Source: Aradus depressus
Lineage: Eukaryota; Arthropoda; Insecta; Hemiptera; Aradidae
Assembly (NCBI GenBank): GCA_963662175.1
Contig: OY759222.1
Coordinates: 19,044,222-19,108,221 of the forward strand
Reading direction: 5' to 3'
Length of the DNA: 64,000 bases
The translations under genes were made by a program, and so were the position numbers. How positions within the stretch are numbered: the first letter of the stretch is position 1; each line of letters starts with the position of its first letter. Positions 50,501 through 60,126 of the stretch are shown piece by piece. Below the pieces are notes generated by a model, which was given only the letters and a program-made list of their open reading frames with translations, was not told where the DNA came from and did not search any database.

Positions 50501-53500
50501 ATTCGCTCCTTGCACCGGTTTCAGGCCTTTGAAGTGTGCAGTTCGTTACGAAACTCTGTTCTTCCACATACCGGTACGAACCAAAACTGATTACTTCCAT
50601 TCGGCTTCAGCAAAACTCCCTCCTTCCCATCAAAACTTTATCTGAAAGTAACAGTTCTATTTCCCAATACTTGACAACTTGTTGCTTTCCTGTAGTAATA
50701 TTCTAGTTTATGTAAAACAACGTGAAAAACACTAAAAAAAAGGAAAAGTCAACTTCAAAAATGGATTAGGAACATTAAAAAAACTGAAAGATGACAGTTC
50801 AGTTTTACTATTCACCATACTCAATTATTATTTTAATATTAGCTTCAGATCACAGGCTATGGATTATGTAGCATGCGCATAATCCCGATTGAATTATAGG
50901 CTGTGTGGCCTACAAGGAGGATGAAAGAGGGCGAGGCAATATATTATATGAATAATATTTAACCGTTGTTAGGATTTTCATGAAATTTCACATATAACAT
51001 CCTTATAAGCCCGGTTCAAAAGAAGACTATGTGACACTGCCAAATATTAGGCGGGAAAAAGATTGTAGGGGGGCCACCCAAACATAAATTAGCTCTTTAT
51101 CGGTTGACTTTTCGAGGTTAATGTATAAAACCAAAAATGTAGCAAATCAAATTTTCAACGTTTGATCATATGGATATTTGACATGTATATATTGAGGGGG
51201 GGCACTGCTAATAAGGGTTTAGAATGAAAATTGACTATAAGATTGTTTTAAAGGTTTTACACATAGGCCGTGAAGTATGAGAAATTTATATTTATGCTAA
51301 GAGGGATGTAGGAGGGATGGAGGGGGTGTCAAAAACCGACGGCCTAAAAATCATTGAAAATTTCAAACTTCAAGTTACTAACCAGGTAACCTGCTATAAT
51401 AAACAAATTAGTTAGTTATTGTGACACATACCCAGGATACTAACTACGAGGTTCTATCGCCTACTACCTGTGTGTATGTTACCTATCCAGATTTAGTTTC
51501 ACGACTACCTAACATTGTACAAACAGGCTCGGACAATCACTTAACGTACCATCCGAAGGACGGCGTGCTCAATGTTTTTTTTTTACCTCCCAGACAAAAA
51601 ATCTAATTTTATAACAAAAATTAAATAAATCACTGTAGGTGTATATGTGAAAGAAGATGACAGAATCGAAGGTTTAACGCGAATACAATTTTAATTTTAA
51701 TTCCGCATCCCCATATCTCAATTCGGTGGCCCGATTTTTCTGGCTAATGAACTAACCTTAAATTGTATTTTGAGGGGTCAAGGTTCTGTCGTGGAAAGGA
51801 AAAACTAAGTATTTGGTCAAATTTTGGAAACCTGTTTTTCTCTTTCCTTTCTTCACGTCTGTATAAAGACTTGAGTGGGTGTATGTGCTGATTGTAGTAT
51901 GTATGATACAGGGGGGAGGGGGGGCGGGAAAGCAGAATTACCCCCCTCCCCTCCCCCTAAATTGAGAAAGACGTCCTAGTGATGCACGAAGGACCTCTAG
52001 CGGTCTTGTACACAGACTTTAATGACGTCATTCGTTTACAGACTCAGACTATTTCTCAATCTGTTAACGAAATTTTACCCCCCCCCCCCCCCCCCCTCCC
52101 CCTTCCCCCTCCCCTCCTGATGAACATCCTGTATCCACCCTTATGTATGATAAGCCCGACTCTACTATTGGAGTCTTAAATGTTTCCTGCCCTGGTTTAT
52201 TCACCAAGTGTGGAGGGAGGTCTTTAACGAGTACCTGACATCGCACAGGCTCGGAACCATCGCTTAACGTCTCACCCATAGGACGTCGTACTCAAGGTTT
52301 TTTTCACCTCAGAGATAAAAAGACTAAAGACCTCTGCCGGGATTCAAAGCCGCGATCTTGAGCTGAGTAGACAAGCACGTTGGAATGAGACAGATAACAG
52401 GTTTGTGGTTGATATTGGCCTAGACAAACAAGTGTCTTGGACGAGGTCCATGATCCATTGATGTCTACTAAGATGACCTTCTTGGCACATTACCTTAATC
52501 TGGCCCTTAATTCTCACATCTAACACATTTGTTTTCTTTCAATCTCTTAACACATTTTTTTCTATATGTTTTACTTCGCGAATGTTGAGTTTTCTCAGCA
52601 ATTTCACGTTTTCAGAAGAATGTTCTAAGAGAAAAAATTCACATTTATAGGTATTTCACAATATTTTCATTGTATTGTCAAAATTTACGCGACTATAGTT
52701 TCGTTCTCGAAGCGTTATCTAAACACGAGGCAGCAAAAACTTTTAGTTTAGAAGAATTTTAGAATCACATGGTCTAACATGTAACCCGGCTTATGATGAT
52801 CATTATTTGGGATGCCACATAGTCTATGAATCAATCAAGCTTATAAGCATACTAGAGGACTAGAGGTTAGGTTAGGTTTTATGACTCAAGCCCGGGCTAC
52901 TGTGGGAGTCCTACATTTTGCCTACCCTAAATTTTTATTCATCTAGGGTAGGGGTCTTTAACGAGTATCTGACATCGTACAGGCTCGGGACCATCGCTTA
53001 ACGTCCCATCCGAAGGACGGCGAGCTTAAGTTTATTTTACCTCCCAGATAAAATAAACTAAGGGCCTCGGTCGGGCTACGAACCCACGACCTTGAGCTCA
53101 GAAGTCTAGCACGCTTACCACTGAGCTACCGGTGCACTCTAAGCATACTAGATATGAAATTTACCAAAAGCAGATGAACCTAGGGTTACATAATAAAACA
53201 GCATATGATGCTAAATTTGATTAAAATATAGATATGTTTGGTTTACGTACTTTTTCATTTAAATTAACTCCTAACTGAAGTATACATTTTAAAAAAACTT
53301 GTTTTTCTCAATAAAAACATATTTTTTTAAAATAAAAACATGTTAACTATTTAATAAAAATATATTATATTTTTATTAAATAGTTAATATGTTTTTAATA
53401 TTATTAACTAGTATATTATTTTAATATTATTAACTATTAGGTTAAAGGAACCGCTAATACTGATTGAGACGAAACCTCTTTTCTTGGTTAATTACAGAAT

Positions 53501-56500
53501 AGCCAACCGTATGGAAACCAAACTCTTTCCCGACCGCGGCGATTGCTTAAATTCATGTTTTAGGACTTAGATAGTACTATCGATTAATAGATATTTTGCT
53601 AAGAACTATCGATAGTAGGCATCGGTTTGTCCGACTAACGATAGTTTAACACCACTAGAGGCTCCATCATCTGTCTATCTCTCAGTAAAACTGCGTGACC
53701 TGACGAATCTAGGATGATCCAAATAACGCCATTTGAATAAAACATACATCAATTTCTCTTTAAATCGATCAGACAAGTAGAGTAGGTTAATATTGGATTT
53801 ACTTTAACGATATCGAAAAAAATGTATAACAAGGGGGAAAAAAAAAAATTCTTGCTCTCCCTCTGAAACCGATTCTGTATAAACTCAATCAATGAAGGTG
53901 TTGACGAAAGAGCGCTCTGGTAGTAGGCGATATGACCTCGTAGTTAAAGTCCGGACATGAGTCATAATAACTAACATAACTAACTAATTAAGGTGTCCTA
54001 CTCGATCATCGTACTAAATTTCGTATTGATATATTCGTTACATTGACTCTTACTAGGAGTTTTGAGAAGGGATTTACTCCTCTCATCCCCCAACTACTCC
54101 CTGCGGCCGAATTGGCTCAAATTTGTTACGTGTCGTTCCGGGTTTTGGATTTACATATAATATTTATAGTCAATATATTCATTTTATCTGTTGTTATCAT
54201 GTACAGACAAACACACATAAAAATCAGGTTAATCAGACATTTTTTCCTTCATTTTTGGAATCAGGGAATTGAAATATATGATTATATAAATTTCGTATAG
54301 CTGAGGGGAAAAAAAATTATTATATTGAAAAAAAAACATGTCTCTCAGTTCTTTTGATTTATGTAAAATATTCCACTAATAATTTATTTTGGCCCTAAGC
54401 ACATTTGATCTGTATACGTTGTTTTCCTGACTGATTTCTATAAAATTCTCGAAGATTCTACAATCTAAAATTATAACAAAAATACAATAATAATGGTCCC
54501 GAGCCTATACGATGTCAGACACTCGTTAAAGAGCCCTGTCCTGGGTGAATAAACCTACCCAGGCAAAATTTAGGTAGGCAGTAGGGTCGAGCTCAAGTAC
54601 ACCAGAGTGACGATTAAATGCTCTGGTAGTAGGCAATATCACCTCTTAGTTAAAGTCCAGGCATGAGTCACAATAAATAACATAAAAAGTTATAGTACTC
54701 ATTTAAGGTTAAAAAACTGTGAAGCGCATCCGCAAAACTGAAGTCTGGAGAGACAGGGTACCTTCTACAAGGTCATATCGCCTACTACCAGAACGCTCTT
54801 TCGTCACTCTGGTGGGCATGAGCACAACTGAGTCATAAATTTTGCCTAACCAGGTTTTGTTACTTAGGGCAAGGGTCTCACAAGTATCTGACTTCGTACA
54901 GACTCAGGACCATCTTGCTCAAGGTTTCAAGGGCCTCGATCGTGTTTTGATCTTGAGTAAATATATATATATTGTTTAAAAGTTTAAATTAAAGAAAACA
55001 CTATCAGTTTTTGACTGAAAATGACGGAGTCGAAAATTTAGCGCGAAATTATTACTTTTTTAAATTTTTGCGTTCCCATTTCCCTACCATCCTGTGCTCG
55101 ATTTTTCTGCCTAAAGAATGAACCTGAAATAGTACTTTGAACGAAGTCGAGGTTCTGTCGTGTAAAGAGAAAACTCAATATTTGGCCAACGTTGCAGAAA
55201 CTATATGTTTCCTCTTTCATGTCCTTGTCTCACTATACACTGATAGTGTCTCAGTATAAGATATTACAGAATCTCGGCTTGCCTCAACATTCTAAAGATA
55301 CTGTAGACGGTTTGTGTAGAACGCTAGTTTGTAATGATGTTTATATTGTCGAATTACATAAAGATTTTTTTTTTTTTTTTTTTTTGTATTTATTTATTTA
55401 AAGCCACAACTATGTAAAAAAATGCACAACCAGCGGCTGGGCTGACATGTAGGTAGTATCCAAAAATAATAAAAATAAAATAAAATAATAAAAATAAATA
55501 TGACATGAGAGGCTTGAGAGAGGAAAAACACCCAGCGGTGAACCCTCATGACATCACTTCATACCAGGAGATCTCTATGCCAAACTCTCTTTAATCTTCT
55601 TGGGGATTGTGGGGTAAATTTGTACTTTAGATTTTGCGAATTTCCGAATTGGTGTGTAAGTGAATTTTGGTGTAGAAACGTTGATTGTGTCTATGGGTGT
55701 GATGTTCAAATCGCGGTGTAAAGTCTTGTTGCTAACGTATGGTGGGCATTGCGTGATCAGTCGGAGAGTCTTGGATTGAAATACCTTTATTCTTTTGATG
55801 TTCGAAGTCTTGACTGTACCATATATATGTAAGCCATAGGTCCAGAGAGGTCGGAGAAGATAGGTATAACAATTTAGTTTTTGTCGAGTAGATAATTTAG
55901 AACGCCTATTCAAAATACTGTACAATAGTCTAAGTGGCCGGTCTAGTGTATTACATAAAGATAACGAAATTTCTTTATTGACTGACGATTGAAGAACATT
56001 TAATTAGCCTTTTGAGTCTCCTCTTTGCTCAGTTTCATAACTGTTTTCGAGTTATTAGGCGAAATAAGTGGAAATAAATTGCATGTCGAAAATATAAAAT
56101 TCTCAATTTTCTCAGCTTGCATATCTCGGATCAATTGGGATGCCAGACTGAACGTACTATGTACATTGAAGTTCTAGAGATCAAATAGTTATAATTTTCG
56201 CGGTGTGTACATACCGACAGACACCGTGGAGATTTTTGTATATTAGTCAACAAATTGGGCCCAAATAAGTCATAAAATCATAAACGAAACTTTTGACTAC
56301 CTGAAAAATGAGGAAGTGAAGAAAAAAAAATAAAATTTATTGTCAAAGTATCTCGGGTGCTATTTCATATCCTAATACGAGTATATCTTGTCCCTCCTGC
56401 TTGGCCGGCCTTCGTTACCTATAAGACGCCATGTTGTATACCTATTAACATTTGAACATATTGGCAACAATCCCTGTCCAATTAACAACAATTATTATTT

Positions 56501-59500
56501 AAATATGCATATTTCTAATTATATCCCCCTACCACTACTCTGTGAATTAATTAATTGCAAAAAAATTTCATCCAAACAATTTCATAGGCACTTTTATCAC
56601 AAAAAAATTGTTAACAATTTAAATAAAAATAAATATAATACTGACAAAAAAAAGTAGTAAGTAGGTTAGTTATTGTGACTCATGTCTGAGCGTTAACTAC
56701 AAGGTCATGTCGCCTACTACCAGAGCGCTTTTTGGTCGCTCTGATGGACGTGAGCCCGACTCTACCGTGGGTGCCCATCCAGGTACCTAGGAGTGGGGCA
56801 CTTTAACGAGTCCTTGACATCGTACAGGCTCGGTACCATCGCTTAAACTTCTATCTAAAAGACGGTTTGCACAAGGTTTCTGCACCTCCGGTTTCGAATC
56901 TGTAATCTCGAGCCTAGTAGACAAGCACGCTAACACTTAACAATCGGCGCAGTCAAAAATGAGTCGACTCAATGTTTATCGAAGATATCCACTTGGAAAA
57001 TATGTCTCAGCAAAAGAAATATTATATTGAACATTTTTAAAAAATCATCTTTTTCGAGATTAGAATTCGAAGGTTACTAATTTTCGAATAAAATTGTAGT
57101 ATTTTTTTCAGATTTACTGAATGAACATGAGAGAAAAAAAAAAAAAGATAAAACTTACCCGGGTACGGAGGTTTGAGAAGGAACTTTGGGAGTTCCGAGG
57201 TGTGGTACCTTAGGAGCGACAAGTGCGGGTACTAAAGTACCTGGTTAGTTAGCGAACCGACTAGGAACACTCGGTCCGAGGGTGAGTCTAACAATAGTGG
57301 GAGCGTTTTGGCAACAAACCATTCTATCTCCATGGCCTCACCCACCGGACCTATCGATTATTAACTTGTATCGACAGTCTATCCTAACAACACACACACA
57401 TACACATAATCACAATTCCCCCATCGTATTACACCAGCTTAGCCAATTAATAGAGACATGTTGTAATAGAGTAAAATTACAAAATTAGTATTCAATTCTT
57501 ATAAGTTTAATATAATGAAGTTTTGTAATCGCGCGATTTGATATCGAGTTTTCAACTGAATTTCACGTTTTGACCATTTGATTAGATTCGGTACCTAAGT
57601 ATATATTACATGATACAGCTTATATTTATGACCTAATAAAAAATCGTTTCAAATTAAATTTGTAGAAAATACTAAAAGCATATTTTATGTAAAATACTTT
57701 TTTTTCGAAGGTAACTCGGTTTGCGAGATACTTGTCGAAAACCATTTTAAAATGTCGTTTTGAAAGCCATTTTTAAAGACATTTGCTTGATTTTCGCGAA
57801 AACGGTTAGTCCAATCGGAAAATTGGTTTTTACAAAGATGCTCCATATTACATTTCCAACCAAAAAGTCCACAAATATGAACAAAGTTATTGCGCGCCAA
57901 AAATGTAAAATATATTTACAAAGGATAAAGTAATATTTAAATGGTAACGCATAGCACCAACTTTTAAAATATATTTTTTATTATCGGTAGTTTTTATTAA
58001 AAAGTATTTAAATCGAAAAATGACATTCATGTTTTTACTTTTATTTAAATAATTGTTAATAATGTATATAATGTATATAAAAATGTATATGTTAATGTAT
58101 ATAAAAATAAATACTGCTCTAATATGTATTTCTACAGGATGAAAAGTAAAACAATTGAGCTTCGCTGTCAATGTAAACCAGTGTTGCCAGTCTGAATAAG
58201 TGGGGTTTCACACCAAAGCCGGACCGAGCCGGGCGGAAAAAGCTTGAGCGCTAGATACGCAGGGTTTAGATGGGAGTATTCAAACCAAGGCCGAGCGGTT
58301 TTGAGCAGTACTACCTCCCGCCAATTCGAGCGTTTTCTGCCAAGCCGTTTTTTTCCGTCATTCAGCCTAGTTCGGTGTTTCAGCCCAGTGAGTTACATCA
58401 TATTGCGCAATATATTGTTTTTTATTATTGTTTCAAGTGGTTTTTGTTTTTTAGATTTTTTAATATTGTTGACATAGAAATATTAATTAGTTCGATTCAA
58501 GAAAGAATCGCCTTCTTTCTGCCACACATTCATCATCAAGTGATGAACTATCCAATAACATCATCATCACCACGTTTCAACTGAGACTGAATAGGAAAGA
58601 AGCACCTCTCACTACAAGGCTAGAAAACCTACTGAGAGCAAATCGGCTTCAATGCGAACACAGGCAGATTCCGCTCGGCTCGGCTTCGCATAATATCGCC
58701 CAGCCCGGCACGGCTCAGCTTTGGTGTGTAAGAAGCCTAATAGTTTAGAGCTAATCAGTGTTGCCAGTTTTGTGAAGATGATAATAAATCTAATATAATT
58801 TGTGTCTTCTTAGTGACAAAAGAGTCTTCATTCTTCTTTCTTGCTACTCAGATGCCCCTCATAAAATGTTAGTGAGATGAAGTCACTATATTCTAGAAGC
58901 CACTTTGCCATTGTCTTCTCAATCCGAAGAAATTGTGTAAATATATCTCTTGTTGTGTTTTGCAGTATTTATTCATTTTTTTCCAAATTTCAAGTGAACT
59001 TATTAAAGTAAATTAAAAACATAGAAAAGCCTTCGGTAGAAATGCAATAATTTAAACTAAATTAGCTTTGAGGAACAAGCGTTGCTATATAGAGAGAAAC
59101 ATTACTATAGATTAGAGTAAACTAAAAATACAGAAAAAACATTCAGTTTAGCATTTATTGACTATTGATAATTGACATTTTTCGCAAAGATATTGATTAG
59201 AATAAACTAAGAACACAGAAAAACATTCAGTTTAGCATTTATTGATTAGCCATTATTATAGATTAGAGTAAACTAAAAATACAGAAAAGCTTCCGGTTTA
59301 ACATTTAATTTATAATAATGAATTCTCAAGAAAAAAAAAATATTTTTTTTTTATAGAAGTTGAGAAATGTTATAATTTAAACTAAATGAAATGTTAACAG
59401 ATATTGTGAGACAAACCTTGCTAGCGAAGCAAATTTAAGCCATTACTATATAACTATAGATTAGAGTGAAATAAAATATGGACAAGCCTTTGGGCATTTA

Positions 59501-59770
59501 ATTTAGTTAAGATAAAGAATTCTCAGGAAACAAATAATATATTTTTTTATTAGAAAGTCAGAAATATTACAATTTGGACTGATTAAAAATTTAACAAATT
59601 TGAGCGAAAAACTTATTAGAATATAAGAATGCATAAAATGTAAGGAAACTTACAGGGTACTGCCTCTTTCGGCGGACCGAATTGGAGGTGGAGCCTCCTA
59701 ACTGGGACACCCCACGAAGAAGAGTTGGATCTACAGTTAGACTGGTCCATTGAGACATCCGCCGTTCCAT
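28990..59770 (-). CDS. F-box and leucine-rich-repeat protein, 12 exons, complete
   Basis: Exons (minus): 59654-59770, 57159-57231, 43401-43468, 40148-40347, 39310-39466, 35911-36028, 32967-33127, 32729-32834, 32251-32417, 31956-32158, 30767-30970, 28990-29125. They total 1710 nt, 569 aa, every junction GT-AG and in phase. Residues 1-86 are low in recognisable domains. The F-box is at about 88-133, starting IEKLPDKVLLHIFSYL. Residues about 150-515 are irregular leucine-rich repeats, with an acidic run (VEEEEEEIYE), ATDLSTECLIDML, GQINGFNDS, GMPHITDQLW and RWDPDNLRFSDKSQ. The C-terminus ends YRDLIFN. F-box proteins bind Skp1 and choose substrates for SCF ubiquitin ligases. The strong conservation feel suggests one old metazoan FBXL family, but I cannot fix its symbol. 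Least certain are the acceptors of exons 2 and 3. Confidence 0.93.
29500..29640. repeat. Imperfect palindromic element with hammerhead-like core
   Basis: Inverted arms (ATTGTCTAATTTAAC and GGAATTAGACAAT, then ATATATACATATAGTGTA and TACACTCTATGTATATAT) enclose CTGACGA (29557-29563), a GGC/GAC stem and GAAACC (29575-29580). The arms extend stem I of a type I hammerhead. Stem II carries one mismatch. Confidence 0.6.
29648..29757 (-). repeat. SINE-1 fragment (tail half)
   Basis: Minus-orientation tail and CGCTCT region only, in F-box gene intron 11, next to the hammerhead-like repeat at 29557. Confidence 0.7.
31863..31922 (-). repeat. SINE-1 tail fragment beside exon 10 of the F-box gene
   Basis: About 60 bp of SINE-1 tail (TTATGACTCATGCCCGG to CTACTACCAGAG) stop 33 bp from the exon 10 donor. 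The rest of the element is gone. Confidence 0.75.
33265..34345. mobile_element. TIR element with CCAGCTATGTC ends in F-box gene intron 6
   Basis: Left end AAAACCAGCTATGTCAAAA and right end TTTTGACATAGCTGGTAGAA are inverted copies. The interior is AT-rich and contains more partial copies of the TAGCTGGTTTTT motif. No transposase frame. Superfamily not assigned. Confidence 0.55.
34347..34605. repeat. 259-bp near-perfect palindrome with hammerhead-like arms
   Basis: Arms from GAAGAATTGTCTTGTGAGG to its complement meet near 34476. The centre holds two copies of a smaller perfect palindrome (TAGTCATGATGAAAATAAAA and complement) separated by a short spacer. Each arm carries CTGATGA ... GAAA (34403-34428 plus; the mirror copy at about 34513-34540 minus). 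Only a few positions are mismatched. Confidence 0.9.
34735..35124. repeat. 32-33 bp minisatellite with a divergence gradient
   Basis: Units start AGCTAGTACCTGCTTAGG and end TTGCGCCCC. The last five (from about 34970) are nearly identical 32-mers. The earlier ones (34735-34960) are diverged but still follow the AGCTAG...GCAACG pattern. Lies in F-box gene intron 6. Confidence 0.9.
36330..37322. mobile_element. Element with about 140-bp inverted arms, carrying a nested MITE
   Basis: The left arm 36330-36470 (GGTCTAGCCGGATAAGAG to CCCATTATTCGATGAG) is repeated inverted at 37180-37322. The 262-bp MITE copy at 36749-37011 sits inside. Lies in F-box gene intron 5. Confidence 0.8.
36749..37011. mobile_element. 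262-bp MITE, copy 2
   Basis: The interior matches 2670-2931 closely (for example TCTTAGAGTTGTCTACTTCT and CATGCCGATTTTCGAGTTAT), and the degraded ends still read CACCTTAATA and AAAGTGAC. Confidence 0.8.
38031..38375 (-). repeat. SINE-1, full length, with target-site duplication
   Basis: Minus orientation. Flanked by CCTCCTATT at 38022-38030 and 38376-38384. The head with A box is intact and the tail GGTTAGG is on the plus-strand left edge. Nearly identical to 25111-25457, so both are recent. Lies in F-box gene intron 5. Confidence 0.93.
38975..39985. repeat. Long inverted repeat enclosing exon 5 of the F-box gene
   Basis: Left arm 38975-39238 and right arm 39722-39985 (about 264 bp each) are inverted copies, for example TTGCACGTCTTGAACTTTCG against AAAAGTTCAAGACGTGCAAT and GGAAATTACTGTA against TACAGTAATTTCC. 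The 483-bp spacer contains exon 5 (39310-39466). Confidence 0.9.
39310..39466 (-). CDS. F-box/LRR gene exon 5, bracketed by an inverted repeat
   Basis: Encodes the first LRR-type segment: FGPSLRYIELPIELITHTVL, ELANKCPNLTHMLLDFST. It is 157 nt, so skipping it would shift the frame. Long inverted copies lie on both sides in the introns (38975-39238 and 39722-39985). Confidence 0.92.
40148..40347 (-). CDS. F-box/LRR gene exon 4: the F-box domain
   Basis: 66 codons plus two bases. It holds the whole F-box: LPDKVLLHIFSYL, then LARVCKKWRMIAYDTRLWKS, the classic LP...L..I...L and W..LW pattern that contacts Skp1. The acceptor is CAATAG and the donor is GTAGGT. Confidence 0.93.
40696..40989 (-). repeat. 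SINE-1 copy
   Basis: Minus orientation, tail to truncated head ending ACCGGCGCC, with a deletion in the B-box region. Lies in F-box gene intron 3. Confidence 0.82.
41128..41376 (+). repeat. SINE-1 copy with target-site duplication and internal deletion
   Basis: Plus orientation. The head GGGCGCCGGTAGCTCAGTGG and a B-box-like GGTTTGAAACC are present. Flanked by TATAATAATTTAAA (41114-41127 and 41377-41390). About 50 bp of body and the tail are missing, so this copy shows truncation at its 3' end. Confidence 0.9.
41377..43400. other. F-box gene intron 3, part without recognised elements
   Basis: AT-rich intron sequence between the SINE at 41376 and exon 3. Short frames at 41757-41981, 42507-42716 and 43072-43281 show no domain, splice logic or repeat partner. 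I see nothing else. Confidence 0.5.
43745..43920 (+). repeat. SINE-2 reference copy
   Basis: Begins GGCCATGGTGGCCGTGCGGG with an extended tRNA-like head, a B box GGTTCGAATCC at about 43803, a body with CTCACCAGGGGCCATGGATG, and ends in an A-rich tail. Resembles a class II (Leu/Ser-like) tRNA head. Other copies lie at 1165-1296 and 61728-61860, with a fragment at 14437-14470. Confidence 0.8.
43945..44290 (-). repeat. Two consecutive partial SINE-1 copies
   Basis: 43945-44130 and 44133-44290 are both minus orientation, both internally deleted. The first starts directly after the tail of SINE-2. Confidence 0.7.
45410..45752 (-). repeat. SINE-1 copy, near full length
   Basis: Minus orientation; tail, body, B-box-like TCTTGAACCCG and A-box region present, with the head end slightly shortened. 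Confidence 0.85.
45888..45903. repeat. Poly(C) run of 16
   Basis: An uninterrupted C16 in an AT-rich region, unusual in this window. Confidence 0.95.
46020..46256. repeat. About 237-bp near-perfect palindrome with hammerhead-like core
   Basis: The two arms meet near 46138 (GCATAAGCC/TTATGC). The right arm carries CTGAGGA (46151-46157), a 4-bp stem II GGTA/TACC closed by a GAAA loop, and the second GAAA box at 46171-46174. The left arm is the mirror with one change in the box (CTGAGTA). Outer arms share TTGTCTAATTTCACTAAC with the element at 29500. Confidence 0.88.
49425..49600. repeat. Dispersed repeat shared with 15290-15475
   Basis: Matches the Nmnat intron 4 copy over about 175 bp (GTGATGGTAAAAGTGAAGCA and TTGTTGGCAATAAAAATTTA in both). 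Confidence 0.65.
49609..50341. mobile_element. TIR element with GAGTCC ends
   Basis: Left end GAGTCCACCAGAATCAAAAC and right end GTTTTGATTCTGGAGGACTC are inverted copies. The inverted similarity continues into ACTCACAATATCC. About 733 bp, no transposase. It lies directly after the repeat segment shared with 15290-15475. Confidence 0.75.
51408..51605 (-). repeat. SINE-1 copy, internally deleted
   Basis: Minus orientation. The tail and the body around CCATCCGAAGGACGGCG are seen; middle and head are lost. Confidence 0.75.
51909..52117. repeat. G-run/C-run cluster including a C19 tract
   Basis: 51909-51929 has G6, G7 and G3 runs. 51942-51958 has C6, C4 and C5. 52078-52096 is C19, followed by C5, C5, C4-type runs to 52117. 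Both strands can in principle form quadruplexes. Confidence 0.9.
52150..52385 (-). repeat. SINE-1 copy, tail truncated
   Basis: Minus orientation. The body from CCCGACTCTACT onward and part of the head (CTTGAGCTGAGT) are present. Confidence 0.75.
52857..53139 (-). repeat. SINE-1 with target-site duplication and a tail-side deletion
   Basis: Flanked by TAAGCATACTAGA (52844-52856 and 53140-53152). The left edge has GGTTAGGTTAGG. About 65 bp after the tail, including the CGCTCT palindrome, is missing. Confidence 0.9.
53893..53975 (+). repeat. SINE-1 tail fragment
   Basis: Plus orientation, from TGACGAAAGAGCGCTCTGG to a tail ending TAACTAACTAA. Confidence 0.75.
54490..54950. repeat. Two SINE-1 fragments in opposite orientation
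   Basis: 54490-54685 (plus, head truncated, full tail) and 54757-54950 (minus) lie back to back about 70 bp apart. Confidence 0.75.
55366..55949 (-). mobile_element. 5'-truncated jockey-like LINE with poly(A) and target-site duplication
   Basis: Flanked by ATTACATAAAGAT (55353-55365 and 55950-55962). The minus strand ends in a poly(A) (plus-strand T-run 55366-55386). The frame 55575-55925 reads RRSKLSTRQKLNCYTYLLRP, WTYGLHIYGT and FQSKTLRLITQCPPYVSNKT, the end of a reverse transcriptase. This is a textbook target-primed insertion. Confidence 0.93.
56664..56952 (-). repeat. SINE-1 copy, diverged
   Basis: Minus orientation, tail to head remnant, in F-box gene intron 2 close to exon 2. Confidence 0.78.
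58201..58737. mobile_element. TIR element with CACACCAAAGC ends, F-box gene intron 1
   Basis: Left end GGTTTCACACCAAAGCCGG and right end CTTTGGTGTGTAAGAAGCC are inverted copies; further in, GCCGGGC and GCCCGGC also match. GC-rich subterminal blocks (CGAGC, GGCTCGG) repeat in both orientations. No transposase. A direct repeat CAGTGTTGCCAGT lies outside both ends. Confidence 0.7.
58995..59620. repeat. Degenerate local repeat in F-box gene intron 1
   Basis: A block around GATTAGAGTAAACTAAAAA and ACATTCAGTTTAGCATTTAT recurs about four times (near 59112, 59202, 59262, 59460) with irregular spacing. Confidence 0.65.
59654..59770 (-). CDS. F-box/LRR gene exon 1 with start codon
   Basis: ATG at 59770, encoding 39 residues from MERRMSQWTSLTVDPTLLRG to RRKRQYP, then a GTAAGT donor in phase 0. 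A second ATG four codons in is possible. Higher GC than the surroundings supports coding. A stop-free link to exon 2 needs the TTTAG acceptor at 57232. Confidence 0.75.
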
Positions 59771-60126
59771 ACTTCTTTACTCAACTCCCTGGAATTGAAC
59801 AAACAGTTTTACACACATTTAAGTATCGGACCATGATGTGAAAGCTATCCATGGGCTGTCGGTTTTTTAAATGAAAATATTTTTTTATTCTGGGACCTAA
59901 GTCCCCTAAGAATAAATATATACAGAGTCAAAGAGAAAGGAACAATAAAATAAAATATCAGTTTGCCCTAAAAAGAAAAACTAACGAAACAAAAAAACTT
60001 AAATTAGTGCAACTGTGTTGTATCGTACAATAATAAATATGAATATATATAAATAGATTTAAAAAATAGATAAATATTTAAATTAACCCCTTAACTAAAT
60101 GGAAAATAGATATATAATAGACAGGA

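Larger units (their letters stand above)
43469..57158. other. F-box gene intron 2 (13.7 kb)
   Basis: No exon of the F-box gene or other gene is convincing here. Contents are the listed SINEs, palindrome, LINE, TIR element and G/C-run cluster, in an AT-rich background. Stretches 46260-48360 and 47240-49140 show nothing beyond A/T-rich sequence and short spurious frames. Confidence 0.6.

Noticed and set aside
52064..52279. Gly-rich minus frame and Pro-rich plus frame
   Set aside because: Produced by the C19 tract and a SINE-1 body.
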